Assembly (NCBI GenBank): GCA_965267505.1
Contig: OZ254081.1
Location: 2,542,001-2,606,000, forward strand
DNA from: JANQHS01 sp965267505
GTDB lineage: Bacteria; Bacteroidota; Bacteroidia; Cytophagales; CCMP332
Direction of reading: 5' to 3'
Length of the DNA stretch: 64,000 nucleotides
Shown: positions 1 through 9,275 of the stretch, in pieces
How the letters are laid out: every line of letters begins with the position of its first letter
Position numbering within the stretch: the first letter of the stretch is position 1
Program-made: the position numbers and the translations under genes
The notes under the pieces: model-generated
Databases searched by the model: none
Told to the model about the DNA's origin: nothing
Seen by the model: only the letters and a program-made list of their open reading frames with translations

Positions 1-1602
1 TTCTCGGTAAACCCCTTCACCGCCAAAGCCCAATTGGAAGGACCAATTAAAAGAGGACAAGGGGGAGCTGGTTCATCTTTCATCCTTAATTATAGGACAT
101 CATATTTGGATGAATCTTCCAAGATATTTTATCCTCAGGTAAATGATGGAGACGGACTTCCATTCAGTTTCAATGACTTTTTCGGAAAAGTAACGCTTGC
201 TTCTAAAGGAGGAAGTAAGGTAAGTGGGTCTTATTTCAATTTCAGGGACCGGGCAGGGCTTCAGGATGATGCAAGCCTCGAATGGTCACAGCAGGGTGCA
301 GGACTCAAATTCATTTTCCTACCCGGAAGATCATCAGTACTGATGAGCGGATCTTTTGGCTTCTCAGATTATGATATCACCATTGATGAAGCATCTCAAG
401 CTACAAGAACCTCTGGAATCACCAGTTACAACTTTAATCTTGATTTCACCTATTTCATTCAGAAGAGTGAGATCAAATACGGGATCCAATACCTGGGTAA
501 CACAACTTCTTTCAGGACCCGAACACCAACGAATCAGATCGTAGATGAAACCTCCAACAATACTGAGATCTCAGGGTTTGCAAAATTCAGGATCGTTAGA
601 CCAAGGTTTGTAATTGAACCAAGTGCGAGACTTCATTATTACGCTTCTCTTGCTCAAATGAGTCCTGAGATCCGGCTAGGAGGTAAGGTGAATGTTACCA
701 CCGACTTCAGGTTGAAATTTGCTGTCGGTAACTACTCGCAGAATCTAATCGCGACAAGATCAGACAGGGACGTAGTTAACTTATTCGCTGGTTATATCAG
801 TAGCCCAGGGCAGGTTTTTGATCAAAATCGTGATAATGTGAACGATAAGCTGCAAAGGGCATGGCATTACATAGGTGGTGTCGAGTTTGATCTTTTGGGA
901 GATAAGGTGGAGGTCAACATTGAGGCCTATGCGAAGAACTTTACCCAGAACATAAATGTAAACCGCTTAAAGATCTATCCGGACGATCCAACCTTTATTA
1001 CCGAAACGGGGATCTCTTCTGGTATTGACTTCTTAATCAAGTACGGATACAACAACATATTCGTTCAGGCCGGATACTCCTACGGATGGAATGATAGGAA
1101 TGGACCAATAGGTGATGGGATCGTAAGAGCTAACTCTTCTGCTACCAATTTATCCGAGCCCATTGCCTATGGAGATTATAACCCATCCTTCGACAGAAGG
1201 CATAATATCAACCTCTTGTTTTCCTACAACTTTGGTAACAACAAAAGCTGGGAATTCAGCACTCGTTATAATATAGGTTCCGGCTTTCCGTTTACACAAA
1301 CCAGCGGGTTCTACGAAAATTTGAGTCTGACTTCGACAGGTGGAAACAACCCATTATCACAGAATGGAACACTGGGAATAATTTATTCCGATTTGAACGG
1401 CGGAAGGCTCCCTTGGTATCACAGACTTGATGTTTCTTTGAAGAAAAGTTACGAATTGGGACCCAATTCGAAATTGGAGATCGTTGCAAGTATTATCAAC
1501 ATGTACAATAGGGAAAATTTATTTTACTTTGACCGAGTTACCGGGCAACGTGTCAATCAATTACCTTTCCTTCCCAGTTTGGGAGCCTCGTTTAGTTTCT
1601 GA
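1..1602 (+). CDS. TonB-dependent receptor, C-terminal barrel part (5' end outside window)
   Basis: The reading frame is open from base 1, so this is the last 533 codons of a larger outer-membrane receptor. The visible part begins in the plug/barrel junction (LEGPIKRGQGG, then a SFILNYRTSYLD strand, as in plug-to-barrel transitions of Bacteroidota receptors). It continues as alternating aromatic beta-strands and ends in the outer-membrane signature of a terminal phenylalanine (LGASFSF). By family knowledge it imports a ligand across the outer membrane using TonB energy; the substrate cannot be told. The TPR gene starts 5 bases downstream, and an ExbB/ExbD/TonB set lies in the same run. An internal TTG at 34 is not the true start. 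Confidence 0.9.
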   Translation, partial: FSVNPFTAKAQLEGPIKRGQGGAGSSFILNYRTSYLDESSKIFYPQVNDGDGLPFSFNDFFGKVTLASKGGSKVSGSYFNFRDRAGLQDDASLEWSQQGAGLKFIFLPGRSSVLMSGSFGFSDYDITIDEASQATRTSGITSYNFNLDFTYFIQKSEIKYGIQYLGNTTSFRTRTPTNQIVDETSNNTEISGFAKFRIVRPRFVIEPSARLHYYASLAQMSPEIRLGGKVNVTTDFRLKFAVGNYSQNLIATRSDRDVVNLFAGYISSPGQVFDQNRDNVNDKLQRAWHYIGGVEFDLLGDKVEVNIEAYAKNFTQNINVNRLKIYPDDPTFITETGISSGIDFLIKYGYNNIFVQAGYSYGWNDRNGPIGDGIVRANSSATNLSEPIAYGDYNPSFDRRHNINLLFSYNFGNNKSWEFSTRYNIGSGFPFTQTSGFYENLSLTSTGGNNPLSQNGTLGIIYSDLNGGRLPWYHRLDVSLKKSYELGPNSKLEIVASIINMYNRENLFYFDRVTGQRVNQLPFLPSLGASFSF

Positions 1603-1607
1603 TAGTT

Positions 1608-4600
1608 ATGCGTAGACTCGGCCTGATCATATTTGCATTTTGGCCGTTAGTACTTCTGGGACAGAGCACAGCCTTCCAGAAGGGTGAAGACCGTGAATTC
1701 TACCAGGCGAATGACCTGTGGTTTAAGAAAAAGTACCTTCAGGCAGCCCAAAAATGGGAGGATCTAGAAATAAGGCCCATGTCCATCCTGGAGCTAAACG
1801 ACCAATATTTAAGTCGCTTAGCTCGTCAACTTCTTTTAAGGCAGCATTCTAACCTTGCTCTTGAGGAATTCTTTGATCAAAATCCAACTCACCCGGATAG
1901 ATCAAAGGCCTTCCTTGTTATGGGGCTTGAAGCCTTCAGAAACCGAAATTATTCCGGGTCTATCAAATACTTTGAGAAGGTCAGCTATGAGGAGCTGGAT
2001 TCCAAAATGAAATCTGAGTTCCTATTCAAGAAAGGGTACTCGTACATGCTATTGGAGCAGATTGACCCCGCAATAGAAAATTTAGATAAGGTAAAAGGAG
2101 GAAATTCAAAGTACAGTTCTGCGGCCTATTATTATTCAGGCTATTTGCAGTTCACCAAAGGAAATAACAAAAGAGCTAAACAGGATTTTAAAAATGCGGC
2201 ACAGGATGACACCTATTCGGGAACGGTGAATGATTTCCTGGCTGTGATCTACTATCGGGAAGGGGATATGCAAAGCCTGGTGGATTTTGCTGAGAAAATT
2301 GAATCAAGCAAAAGCAAGGGTTCTCATATCAAAAATTTAAACCGTTTGGTGGGAGATGCATATTTCTCTCAAAGGAAATTTGAAAAAGCCTGGGAGTACT
2401 TTTCAAAAAGCCAACCTAAGAATTCAAACTCCCTTTCTGCCCCCCTAGCTTATCGTTATGGCCGAACCCTTTATGAGATTGAATCTTATGAAAAAGCTGA
2501 GAAGTTTTTAAAAGTTGGAGTTAGTAAATCCAAGAACGATACCCTTACTCAATATTGTTCCTATTATGCAGCTGCTAATTCCATTAAGGTTGAAGATTAT
2601 GCAAGTGCCGCTTTGTTTTTTGATAAAACCATGGAATTGGATGTTTCAAAGGAACTAAAAGAAAGTGCAGAATATAATTCCGCCAAGATCAGGATCAGAG
2701 AGGGGTCAATTTCAAGAGGGATTGAAAGGCTGGAAGCATATAAGAAGAATTACCCCAAGGGAAAATTTTCCAGGGAAGCGGATATACTATTGGCAGAGTC
2801 CTATCTGAATTCCAATAGGTATTTGGATGGAATAAACCACCTGGAGAAAAGCGGTGACTGGAATTCAAAGAATAAAGCAGCCTATCAAAAGCTTTGCTTG
2901 CACCATGCTTCTGAAAAATTCAATGACCGTCAATTTGATTCGGCTCTTATATTTTTCGACAAGTCCTTAAAGTATCCAATTGAAAAAGGACTTAGCATTG
3001 AGGCGCATTTCTGGAAAGCTGAGTCTTACTCCATAAAAAGAGAATATGGAGATGCTGCCAATAGCTACGCAAGGGTTTTCGTCTTGGATCCTAATAAAAA
3101 AAGCAAATATTATTACCGGTCCAGATACGGAATAGGTTTTGCCTATTTCAAGGATAAGAAATACGAAAGGGCATTGGGCCATTATACAGCTTTCTTAGAT
3201 TCTGAAGGTCCCAATGGGAAATCCAAGAATTTCCAGGATGCTTTATTAAGAAGAGGAGATTGCTATTTTATTATCAGGAATTATGATAAGGCTATGGTTG
3301 ACTACAAGAAGGTAGTAACCCGTGGCTTCAGAAATCGGGATTATGCTCTTTTTAGAATGGGTGAGATCTCCTGGATCAATGACGACAGGGAAACTGCTAT
3401 AAAGGCTTTTTCCAAACTGATAGAGCAATATCCAAAATCACCTTACCTGGATGATGCAAAATATGAATTGGCTACGGTCCATTTTGAATCCGGAGAATTT
3501 GCTCGGGCATCTTCAGAATATCAAAATTTGATCAACACCTTTCCCTTAAGCACCTACATACCAATTTCCATTTACAAGCAGGGAATGTCCTATTCAGGAT
3601 TGAATAATCATGAAAAAGCCTTAGGCAATTTCAGAAAATTTATGAAGGATTATCCCCGGCATCCTAAAGGAGCTGAGGTCCTTAGCTCTCTTCATGAATC
3701 TTTGATAAATCTTGGTCGGGAAGATGAATTTGAAAAGGACAAGATCGCCTTCAACAAGGCTAACCCCGATAGTAAAGCTCTTGAATCCATCGAATTCGAG
3801 AATGCTAAGGAGATTCACCTTGAGGGAAATTATTCTCGTTCAGTCAAATTATTAAGCTCCTTTATAAGAGGGTATGGTGGTTCTTCCTTCCGACTTGAAG
3901 CCTTAAACATGTTGGCTGATGGATATTATTATGAAGAGGAATATGACTCTGCTTTTAAATACTATGGATTCATAAAGGAGTATGGACCGTCCGATAATTT
4001 GAAAAAGAGTGTCGAGCGTAGGGCAAATATTAGCTATAAAAAGAAGGATTATGCTAGTGCCGTGGAGGATCTGGAACAATGGTTCAACATGAGTTCTTCA
4101 GGGGAAGAACAGGTAATGGCGCAAGAGGGATTGATGATCTCCTATTTTGAACTCGGTGAATATGACTCAACAGCCGCTATAGCTGGAAGGATCTCTGAAG
4201 TTGAATCCCCTTTTGGAAACAGGAATCAAGCTCTGCTGTACAAAGGAAAAGCTCTTTATGAGCTTGGAAAACTAGATGCTGCTAAAGACCAATTCGTTTT
4301 AACAGTAGGGGAGGCAAGTGACGAAAATGCTGCTGAAGCAAAATTCATGATCGCTTCCATTCAAAACCAACTTGCGGAGTATAAAGCCTCAACGGAAACC
4401 TGCTTGGAATTGGTATCGGAATTTAATCAGTATGCCTACTGGAATGACCAGGCCTTCCTTCTTATCGCTGACAACTTCCTTGGTCTGGATGATGTCTTCC
4501 AGGCAAGAGCCACACTGGAATCGATCATACAAAATAGCCCGGACCCTACTACGGTGGATCAAGCCCGCGAGCAATTGATAGAGGTTGGAGCAAGGGAAAA

Positions 4601-4634
4601 AGAAATTGAACAATTAAAGGATACAATTGAGTAA
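1608..4634 (+). CDS. Large periplasmic TPR-repeat protein
   Basis: This is a 1008-residue protein with an N-terminal signal peptide (residues 1-19, ending LLGQ) followed almost wholly by tetratricopeptide repeats from about residue 25 to 990. Recurrent pieces such as YEKAEKFLKVG, DYASAALFFDKTMEL and FARASSEYQNLINTFP are visible. TPR arrays are protein-interaction scaffolds, and several units resemble the YbgF/BamD-like class that works at the outer membrane. It follows the receptor by 5 bases, and its last 8 bases overlap the TTG start of the next barrel gene, which implies translational coupling. It is likely periplasmic or attached to the outer-membrane system of this operon. The exact partner is unknown. 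Confidence 0.88.
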   Translation: MRRLGLIIFAFWPLVLLGQSTAFQKGEDREFYQANDLWFKKKYLQAAQKWEDLEIRPMSILELNDQYLSRLARQLLLRQHSNLALEEFFDQNPTHPDRSKAFLVMGLEAFRNRNYSGSIKYFEKVSYEELDSKMKSEFLFKKGYSYMLLEQIDPAIENLDKVKGGNSKYSSAAYYYSGYLQFTKGNNKRAKQDFKNAAQDDTYSGTVNDFLAVIYYREGDMQSLVDFAEKIESSKSKGSHIKNLNRLVGDAYFSQRKFEKAWEYFSKSQPKNSNSLSAPLAYRYGRTLYEIESYEKAEKFLKVGVSKSKNDTLTQYCSYYAAANSIKVEDYASAALFFDKTMELDVSKELKESAEYNSAKIRIREGSISRGIERLEAYKKNYPKGKFSREADILLAESYLNSNRYLDGINHLEKSGDWNSKNKAAYQKLCLHHASEKFNDRQFDSALIFFDKSLKYPIEKGLSIEAHFWKAESYSIKREYGDAANSYARVFVLDPNKKSKYYYRSRYGIGFAYFKDKKYERALGHYTAFLDSEGPNGKSKNFQDALLRRGDCYFIIRNYDKAMVDYKKVVTRGFRNRDYALFRMGEISWINDDRETAIKAFSKLIEQYPKSPYLDDAKYELATVHFESGEFARASSEYQNLINTFPLSTYIPISIYKQGMSYSGLNNHEKALGNFRKFMKDYPRHPKGAEVLSSLHESLINLGREDEFEKDKIAFNKANPDSKALESIEFENAKEIHLEGNYSRSVKLLSSFIRGYGGSSFRLEALNMLADGYYYEEEYDSAFKYYGFIKEYGPSDNLKKSVERRANISYKKKDYASAVEDLEQWFNMSSSGEEQVMAQEGLMISYFELGEYDSTAAIAGRISEVESPFGNRNQALLYKGKALYELGKLDAAKDQFVLTVGEASDENAAEAKFMIASIQNQLAEYKASTETCLELVSEFNQYAYWNDQAFLLIADNFLGLDDVFQARATLESIIQNSPDPTTVDQAREQLIEVGAREKEIEQLKDTIE

Positions 4635-6288
4635 GTTCTTATTGACCATATTGCTACTTCTCTCTGTTGGAATCCTTTTCGCTCAGGACCAGGGAAATGA
4701 TGAAGGCTTAGGCGAAATTGAAGAAGAGGAGTTGATCATTAGGAAGGGTAAGGAAATCAAACTTCCTCCTGCAAATCGTAACTATAAGAAGATCAAGATC
4801 GAGATCCCAAAGTCAGATCTGAAGAACGTGGATTTCACTTTAAGTAAGTCACATGTTGGGCTTTCGCCTTTGGACCCTGCGGTGAGGGTAAAGACCCTCA
4901 GGCAGGAGGCTTTAGAGAAATTATATGGAGGATATGTGAGGGGTGGGGCAGGAAATTTTGCCAGCACCAATCTGGAATTGTACTTCGAAAACAAAAGAAA
5001 CAAAGAAGTGGGTTATGGATTTTTTGCAGATCACCTTGCTTCAGGCCGAGGGCCGGGAGAAAACCAGGATATCTCAGGAGAAAACCATCAGAATATTGGG
5101 CTTTTTGGTGAGCTGGTAATGCAAAATAGCCTCGGGCAAGCTAGGATGGGCTATCAAAGGGATCAGGTTTCATATTATGGTTTTGACCAAAGGGTGGCGT
5201 TTAATGAGGATACTCTTGACTTGGACCACAGTATCAATCGCTTTTACACCAAACTGGGTTTAAGATCTTTTGACCCTGCCAGTTACTTTGCCTATAGGTT
5301 TAGTCTGGATTATGATTTCACTGGGAATAATTTTTCCCATTCAGAACATTTTATTCGAAGCGGATTTGAAGGTGATTATGAGATCAATCCCAGCCTTCGT
5401 TTAGGAGCTGAATTGAAATTGGATTACTCATCATATGGTTCAGATACCCTTACTTATGGAAGAGCCTTATTTTCCGGTACACCTTATGTCAAGCTTAGAG
5501 AAGAAAAATTTGACCTAAAAGTTGGAATCAGAGTAGCATATGAAAATGATACTATTCTGGACAATGATATCCATTTTTATCCTTCTGCCAGGTTTAGCTA
5601 TCATTTGATCCCGAAAAAATTGGATGCCTATCTGGGTGTTGATGGTGGACCTCAAATTCATAGTTTTTCACAAGCAACAAGAGAAAATGCCTGGTTAGGT
5701 CAAAATGTTTACTTGGGCACTTTTAATGAGGCGATAAGTTTCTCTGGAGGAGTACAAGGAAATCTTTCCTCCTCGATCTGGTATGATGTAGGCATCAGAT
5801 ATAAAACAATTGACCAGCTTCCCTTATATATAAATTCATTTTCAGATACATCCAGGTTTTTGGTTCTGTATGAAGACGGAAACTCGACCTTGTTTCAGGT
5901 TGAAGCATTGCTTAATTGGCAATTGTTGAAAGAACTTTCCCTGGAAATTGAAGGAAGGCTGAACAATTATTCAATGGCCCGATCGGACAGAGCCTGGCAT
6001 TTGCCAAGTACTGAATTGAACTTCCGAGTGAATTATTTTTTAAGAAAAAAGGTGCTTTTCAAGGGAGGCTTGGTATTCAAGGATGGGATTTACGCATTTA
6101 ATTCGATTGGTCAGGAAACCAAGCTTGATCCCATCATTGATCTTGGTTTTGGTATTGACTATTTCATTTCACCCAGATTCACAATATTCGCGGATGCCAG
6201 CAACCTGTTGGGAAAAAACTACCAGAGATACCTCAATTATCCTGTAAAAGGCTTTAATTTTATCGCAGGAGCAAGTTACTCTTTTTGA
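4627..6288 (+). CDS. TonB-receptor-like outer-membrane beta-barrel protein lacking a plug
   Basis: This 553-residue protein starts with TTG at 4627, overlapping the upstream stop. The signal peptide ends at LFAQ (about residue 20). After an acidic and basic stretch (residues 21-75) the protein is made of amphipathic beta-strands and ends in SYSF, a barrel C-terminus. I see no carboxypeptidase-like domain and no recognisable plug; the strand pattern begins by about residue 100. Related proteins in Bacteroidota are often labelled TonB-dependent receptor. It may be a barrel partner of the preceding TPR protein rather than a transporter. Function is inferred from context only. Confidence 0.75.
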   Translation: MSKFLLTILLLLSVGILFAQDQGNDEGLGEIEEEELIIRKGKEIKLPPANRNYKKIKIEIPKSDLKNVDFTLSKSHVGLSPLDPAVRVKTLRQEALEKLYGGYVRGGAGNFASTNLELYFENKRNKEVGYGFFADHLASGRGPGENQDISGENHQNIGLFGELVMQNSLGQARMGYQRDQVSYYGFDQRVAFNEDTLDLDHSINRFYTKLGLRSFDPASYFAYRFSLDYDFTGNNFSHSEHFIRSGFEGDYEINPSLRLGAELKLDYSSYGSDTLTYGRALFSGTPYVKLREEKFDLKVGIRVAYENDTILDNDIHFYPSARFSYHLIPKKLDAYLGVDGGPQIHSFSQATRENAWLGQNVYLGTFNEAISFSGGVQGNLSSSIWYDVGIRYKTIDQLPLYINSFSDTSRFLVLYEDGNSTLFQVEALLNWQLLKELSLEIEGRLNNYSMARSDRAWHLPSTELNFRVNYFLRKKVLFKGGLVFKDGIYAFNSIGQETKLDPIIDLGFGIDYFISPRFTIFADASNLLGKNYQRYLNYPVKGFNFIAGASYSF

Positions 6289-7349
6289 TGATTGAGAAGT
6301 ATTTAAAGACCTTCCTTGCCCAAAAAGGAAAGGTATCCATAAGTGGATTAGGCGAATTTTCCCTTGAATATCATAAGCCCAAGGTTGACCCCAAAAGCAA
6401 GAAGATAAGTCCTCCTTCCAAGGAGATCGCTTTCAAGTGGAATCCTAAAGCAACGGACTCAGGTTTTGAGGCTTACCTTGCAAAAAGTCAAAAGATTAAG
6501 GCGGCGGAAGCCAAAGCAAACATTAAAATGGCTGTTTCAGATCTTCTAAAAAAGCTGGAAAAGAGCCAAAAAGTTTCCTGGAGAGAGATAGGTGAATTCA
6601 GTGGAGATCCAAAGAATGTGGTTTTTAAGTCTGCAGGGAAAAATCTTCATAGAAGTGCTGCTGGCCTTAGTAACGCTAAGTCTGCTGAAATCAAAAGCGC
6701 ACCAGCAAGGGAAGAAGCTCCAAAGAAGGTGAGTCCAGCTCCTGAGCCAAAGAAAGAAGACAAAAAACCAGTCATTGCTCCGGTTGTAACGGTTAAGAAG
6801 GAAGAAACGCCACCAGTAAAGGCAACTCCCCCTATTGCCTCTAAACCTGAGCCAGTAAAGACAGAGGAAAAGAAAAAAGAAGAACCAAAAGAACAGGAAG
6901 AGGAGAAAAAGGGAAGCCTTGTTTGGCTATGGATCGTCCTTATTGTTCTTCTTGCAGGTTCGGCTATTACCCTCTATTTCGTTAACAAAGCCGATACCAC
7001 AAAACAAGTCGAGCAGGTTCAACCGGAACCAGAACCAGAACCCGATCCAGAACCCGAGCCACAGGTTGAAGAGCCTCCACCTCCACCACCTAAGGTTCTG
7101 ACAATTTCAGAAAAAACCGGTCGTTATTATGTCATTGCCGGAGGATTCAGTAATAAGGATAACGCCATGCGAATGAGGGATGAACTTGAAGGAAAGGGCG
7201 CGGGAGAAGCCAAAGTTATTTTTCCGTATCCACCCAAGAACCTGTATAGGGTTTCAATTGAGGATCATCCCAGTTTGGACGAAGCAGTAGCTGCGATGCA
7301 AAAGCTTCGGGCAGATTACGGCAATTACATTTGGGTTCTTACATATTAG
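6288..7349 (+). CDS. HU-CCDC81-like domain / transmembrane / SPOR-domain protein
   Basis: I place the start at ATG 6288, which overlaps the upstream TGA (TGATG); a TTG at 6285 would add one residue. Residues 1-120 resemble the paired prokaryotic HU-CCDC81 domains (IEKYLKTFLAQKGKVSISGL and a second half with SWREIGEFSG). A Lys/Pro/Glu-rich linker follows (121-208), then one transmembrane helix (about 210-232, LVWLWIVLIVLLAGSAITLY). Next is a PEPEPEP/PPPPPP stretch (245-268) and a C-terminal SPOR domain (about 278-353, YYVIAGGFSNKDNA). The topology would place the HU part in the cytoplasm and the peptidoglycan-binding SPOR part in the periplasm. exbB begins 1 base after the stop. Confidence 0.85.
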   Translation: MIEKYLKTFLAQKGKVSISGLGEFSLEYHKPKVDPKSKKISPPSKEIAFKWNPKATDSGFEAYLAKSQKIKAAEAKANIKMAVSDLLKKLEKSQKVSWREIGEFSGDPKNVVFKSAGKNLHRSAAGLSNAKSAEIKSAPAREEAPKKVSPAPEPKKEDKKPVIAPVVTVKKEETPPVKATPPIASKPEPVKTEEKKKEEPKEQEEEKKGSLVWLWIVLIVLLAGSAITLYFVNKADTTKQVEQVQPEPEPEPDPEPEPQVEEPPPPPPKVLTISEKTGRYYVIAGGFSNKDNAMRMRDELEGKGAGEAKVIFPYPPKNLYRVSIEDHPSLDEAVAAMQKLRADYGNYIWVLTY

Positions 7350-7350
7350 A

Positions 7351-8025
7351 ATGAGTTTATTACAGGTGATCGATGCTGACACAGCAAGTGCTGTTGTCAA
7401 TGAAGAAACGCTATCAGTTTTAGAGCTTTTGACCAAGGGTGGTTGGGTAATGATTCCACTTGCCCTTCTTTCCTTCCTGGCAATTTATATCTTCATTGAG
7501 AGGTGGCTAACCATCAGGAAAGCGGCCAAGCATCCAGGAGAATTCATGGATAAGATCCGAACCCTGGTATTGGATGGTAAGGTAGAAGAGGCCATTAGGG
7601 TATGCCATAAAACCGATAATCCTGTTGGCAGGATGATCGAGAAAGGACTTCAAAGGCTTGGAAACCCGCTAAAGAATATTGAAGCATCCATTGAGAATGT
7701 AGGGAAGATCGAGATCTACAACCTGGAGAAAAATCTTCCGGTAATTGCCACCATTTCAGGAGCGGCTCCTATGTTGGGCTTTTTTGGAACGGTTACCGGT
7801 ATGATCCAGGCTTTCATAGCAATCGCCCAGGAAGAAGGTTCTGTCAGCCCAAAGCTTCTTTCTTCAGGGATCTACGAAGCTATGATCACCACTGCAACCG
7901 GTTTATTGATCGGGATCATTGCTTATATAGGTTATAACTACCTAATAAGCCAGGTCTCTAAAGTGATCCATAAGATGGAGTACAATTCCATCGAATTCAT
8001 CGATCTTCTCCAAGAACCTCACTGA
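7351..8025 (+). CDS. exbB: ExbB/TolQ/MotA-type proton channel protein
   Basis: This 224-residue inner-membrane protein has three transmembrane segments, at about 30-52 (WVMIPLALLSFLAIYIFIE), 128-152 and 172-198. The family core lies around the second and third helices (ISGAAPMLGFFGTVTGMIQA). With ExbD it forms the proton-driven motor that energises TonB at the outer membrane. Its stop overlaps the exbD ATG by one base (TGATG). A TolQ role cannot be excluded by sequence alone, but the receptor genes and TonB-like gene in the same run favour ExbB. Confidence 0.92.
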   Translation: MSLLQVIDADTASAVVNEETLSVLELLTKGGWVMIPLALLSFLAIYIFIERWLTIRKAAKHPGEFMDKIRTLVLDGKVEEAIRVCHKTDNPVGRMIEKGLQRLGNPLKNIEASIENVGKIEIYNLEKNLPVIATISGAAPMLGFFGTVTGMIQAFIAIAQEEGSVSPKLLSSGIYEAMITTATGLLIGIIAYIGYNYLISQVSKVIHKMEYNSIEFIDLLQEPH

Positions 8026-8435
8026 TGGATCTTAAGTCAAAAAATAAGGTTGAGGCAGGGTTTAACATGTCGTCAATGACGGATGTTATCTTCCTGTTAT
8101 TGATCTTTTTCATGCTTACAGCGAATTTTGTTACTCCTTCAGGATTACCAGTCAATTTGCCTACAAGCAGGGCTTCCACTACGGTAATGCAAAAGGTTTC
8201 TGTTACAATCAGCAAGGATCTGAGGTATTTTGTGAATGGAAAAGAAACCTCAAGATCAGGTTTGGAACCAGATTTGCGTGCAGCTCTTAATGAGACCCGA
8301 TCTTCGGGAGAACAAAGGGGAGTGGTAGTACTCCATATTGATTCAGATGTTCCGGTAAGCGAAATGGTTAGCGTAGCCGGAATAGCCACGGCGATGAAAG
8401 CTAAAGTGACCATAGCGACAAAACCTGAGAACTAA
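8025..8435 (+). CDS. exbD: ExbD/TolR family biopolymer transport protein
   Basis: This 136-residue protein has a short cytoplasmic N-terminus, one transmembrane helix with the conserved aspartate at residue 20 (SSMTDVIFLLLIFFML), and a periplasmic domain from about residue 45. The membrane Asp is the proton-relay residue of ExbD/TolR proteins. ATG 8025 overlaps the exbB stop, and the stop codon touches the next ATG with no gap, so production with ExbB and the TonB-like protein is probably coupled. Confidence 0.92.
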   Translation: MDLKSKNKVEAGFNMSSMTDVIFLLLIFFMLTANFVTPSGLPVNLPTSRASTTVMQKVSVTISKDLRYFVNGKETSRSGLEPDLRAALNETRSSGEQRGVVVLHIDSDVPVSEMVSVAGIATAMKAKVTIATKPEN

Positions 8436-9275
8436 ATGAGTCCCCAGGAGAAAAAGAATAGAAGAACAGGATTCCTGGTTAGCTTCTTTACACATGCTGC
8501 TCTTCTGGTCCTGTTTTTTTTCCTTCTCGCCTGGAAGGAACCCTTTCCTCCATTGCCTGAATATGGAATTGAGGTCAATTTCGGTATAACCGAAACGGGA
8601 TCCGGTGAAGAAGAATCAGAACAACCTTCAGAGGATGAAATGGAAGATCAGGAAACCGAGGAGGTTGTTGAGGAAAGTGAAGAACAGGTAGAGGAAGTGG
8701 AAAGCGAACCTGAGCCAACTGAAGATATCAGTGAAGAGATTGTTTCCGAAACTGCTGATGAATCCGAAAGTGATGTTTCAGCTACAGAAGAAAACGTTTC
8801 CAAGGATCCTGTGAAGGTAGAGGAACCTGTTGAGCCTGCTGAGACCAAGAAGGAGGAGAAAAAGGAAGAGAAAAGAGAAGCTCTGGTGACCTATAAAAAG
8901 GGAGGGCAAAAAAGTGAAGGAGATACAAAGGGAAGTGGAAATATGGGTCAACCTGATGGAGATAAGGACGCTCAAAACTATGAAGGTAAAGTTGGCGGAG
9001 GTGGCGGTGCAAGCCTGGATCTTTCCGGTTGGAAATGGGAAAGGGCTCCGATCCCAAAAGATGAGAGTGATGCAAAGGGAAGAATCGTATTTCAAATTGC
9101 GGTTGACAGGTATGGGAAGGTCATCAGAATAAAGACATTGGAAAAAACGGTTTCTCCATTGGTAGAGAAGCTTTATCGGGATGAAGTTTTGAAAACTAAA
9201 TTCGTCAAAACCGGGGGAGGAAACGTTGCTGAGCAATCAGTGGGAAAGATCACCTTCATTATCAAGGCAAGCTAA
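8436..9275 (+). CDS. TonB-like energy transducer with a highly acidic linker
   Basis: This 279-residue protein has a cytoplasmic start, one membrane anchor (about 13-35, FLVSFFTHAALLVLFFFLLA) and a very Glu-rich linker (about 50-140). A Gly-rich patch (GKVGGGGGASLDLSGWKW) precedes a compact C-terminal domain (about 205-279, KGRIVFQIAVDRYGKVIRIK) resembling the TonB/TolA C-terminal fold. By context it transmits ExbBD motion to the receptors of this region. Classical TonB linkers are Pro/Lys-rich; here the first part is strongly negative. TolA is the main alternative. It abuts exbD at its start, and folC begins at the base after its stop. Confidence 0.85.
   Translation: MSPQEKKNRRTGFLVSFFTHAALLVLFFFLLAWKEPFPPLPEYGIEVNFGITETGSGEEESEQPSEDEMEDQETEEVVEESEEQVEEVESEPEPTEDISEEIVSETADESESDVSATEENVSKDPVKVEEPVEPAETKKEEKKEEKREALVTYKKGGQKSEGDTKGSGNMGQPDGDKDAQNYEGKVGGGGGASLDLSGWKWERAPIPKDESDAKGRIVFQIAVDRYGKVIRIKTLEKTVSPLVEKLYRDEVLKTKFVKTGGGNVAEQSVGKITFIIKAS

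Noticed and set aside
7997..8413. 138-codon minus-strand frame opposite exbD
   Set aside because: exbD on the other strand is certain from its conserved Asp20 and coupling; no support for a second product.
8778..9236. 152-codon minus-strand frame opposite the TonB-like gene
   Set aside because: It lies wholly inside a well-supported plus-strand gene; its composition (Ser/Leu/Phe-rich) is the mirror of the Glu/Lys-rich linker.
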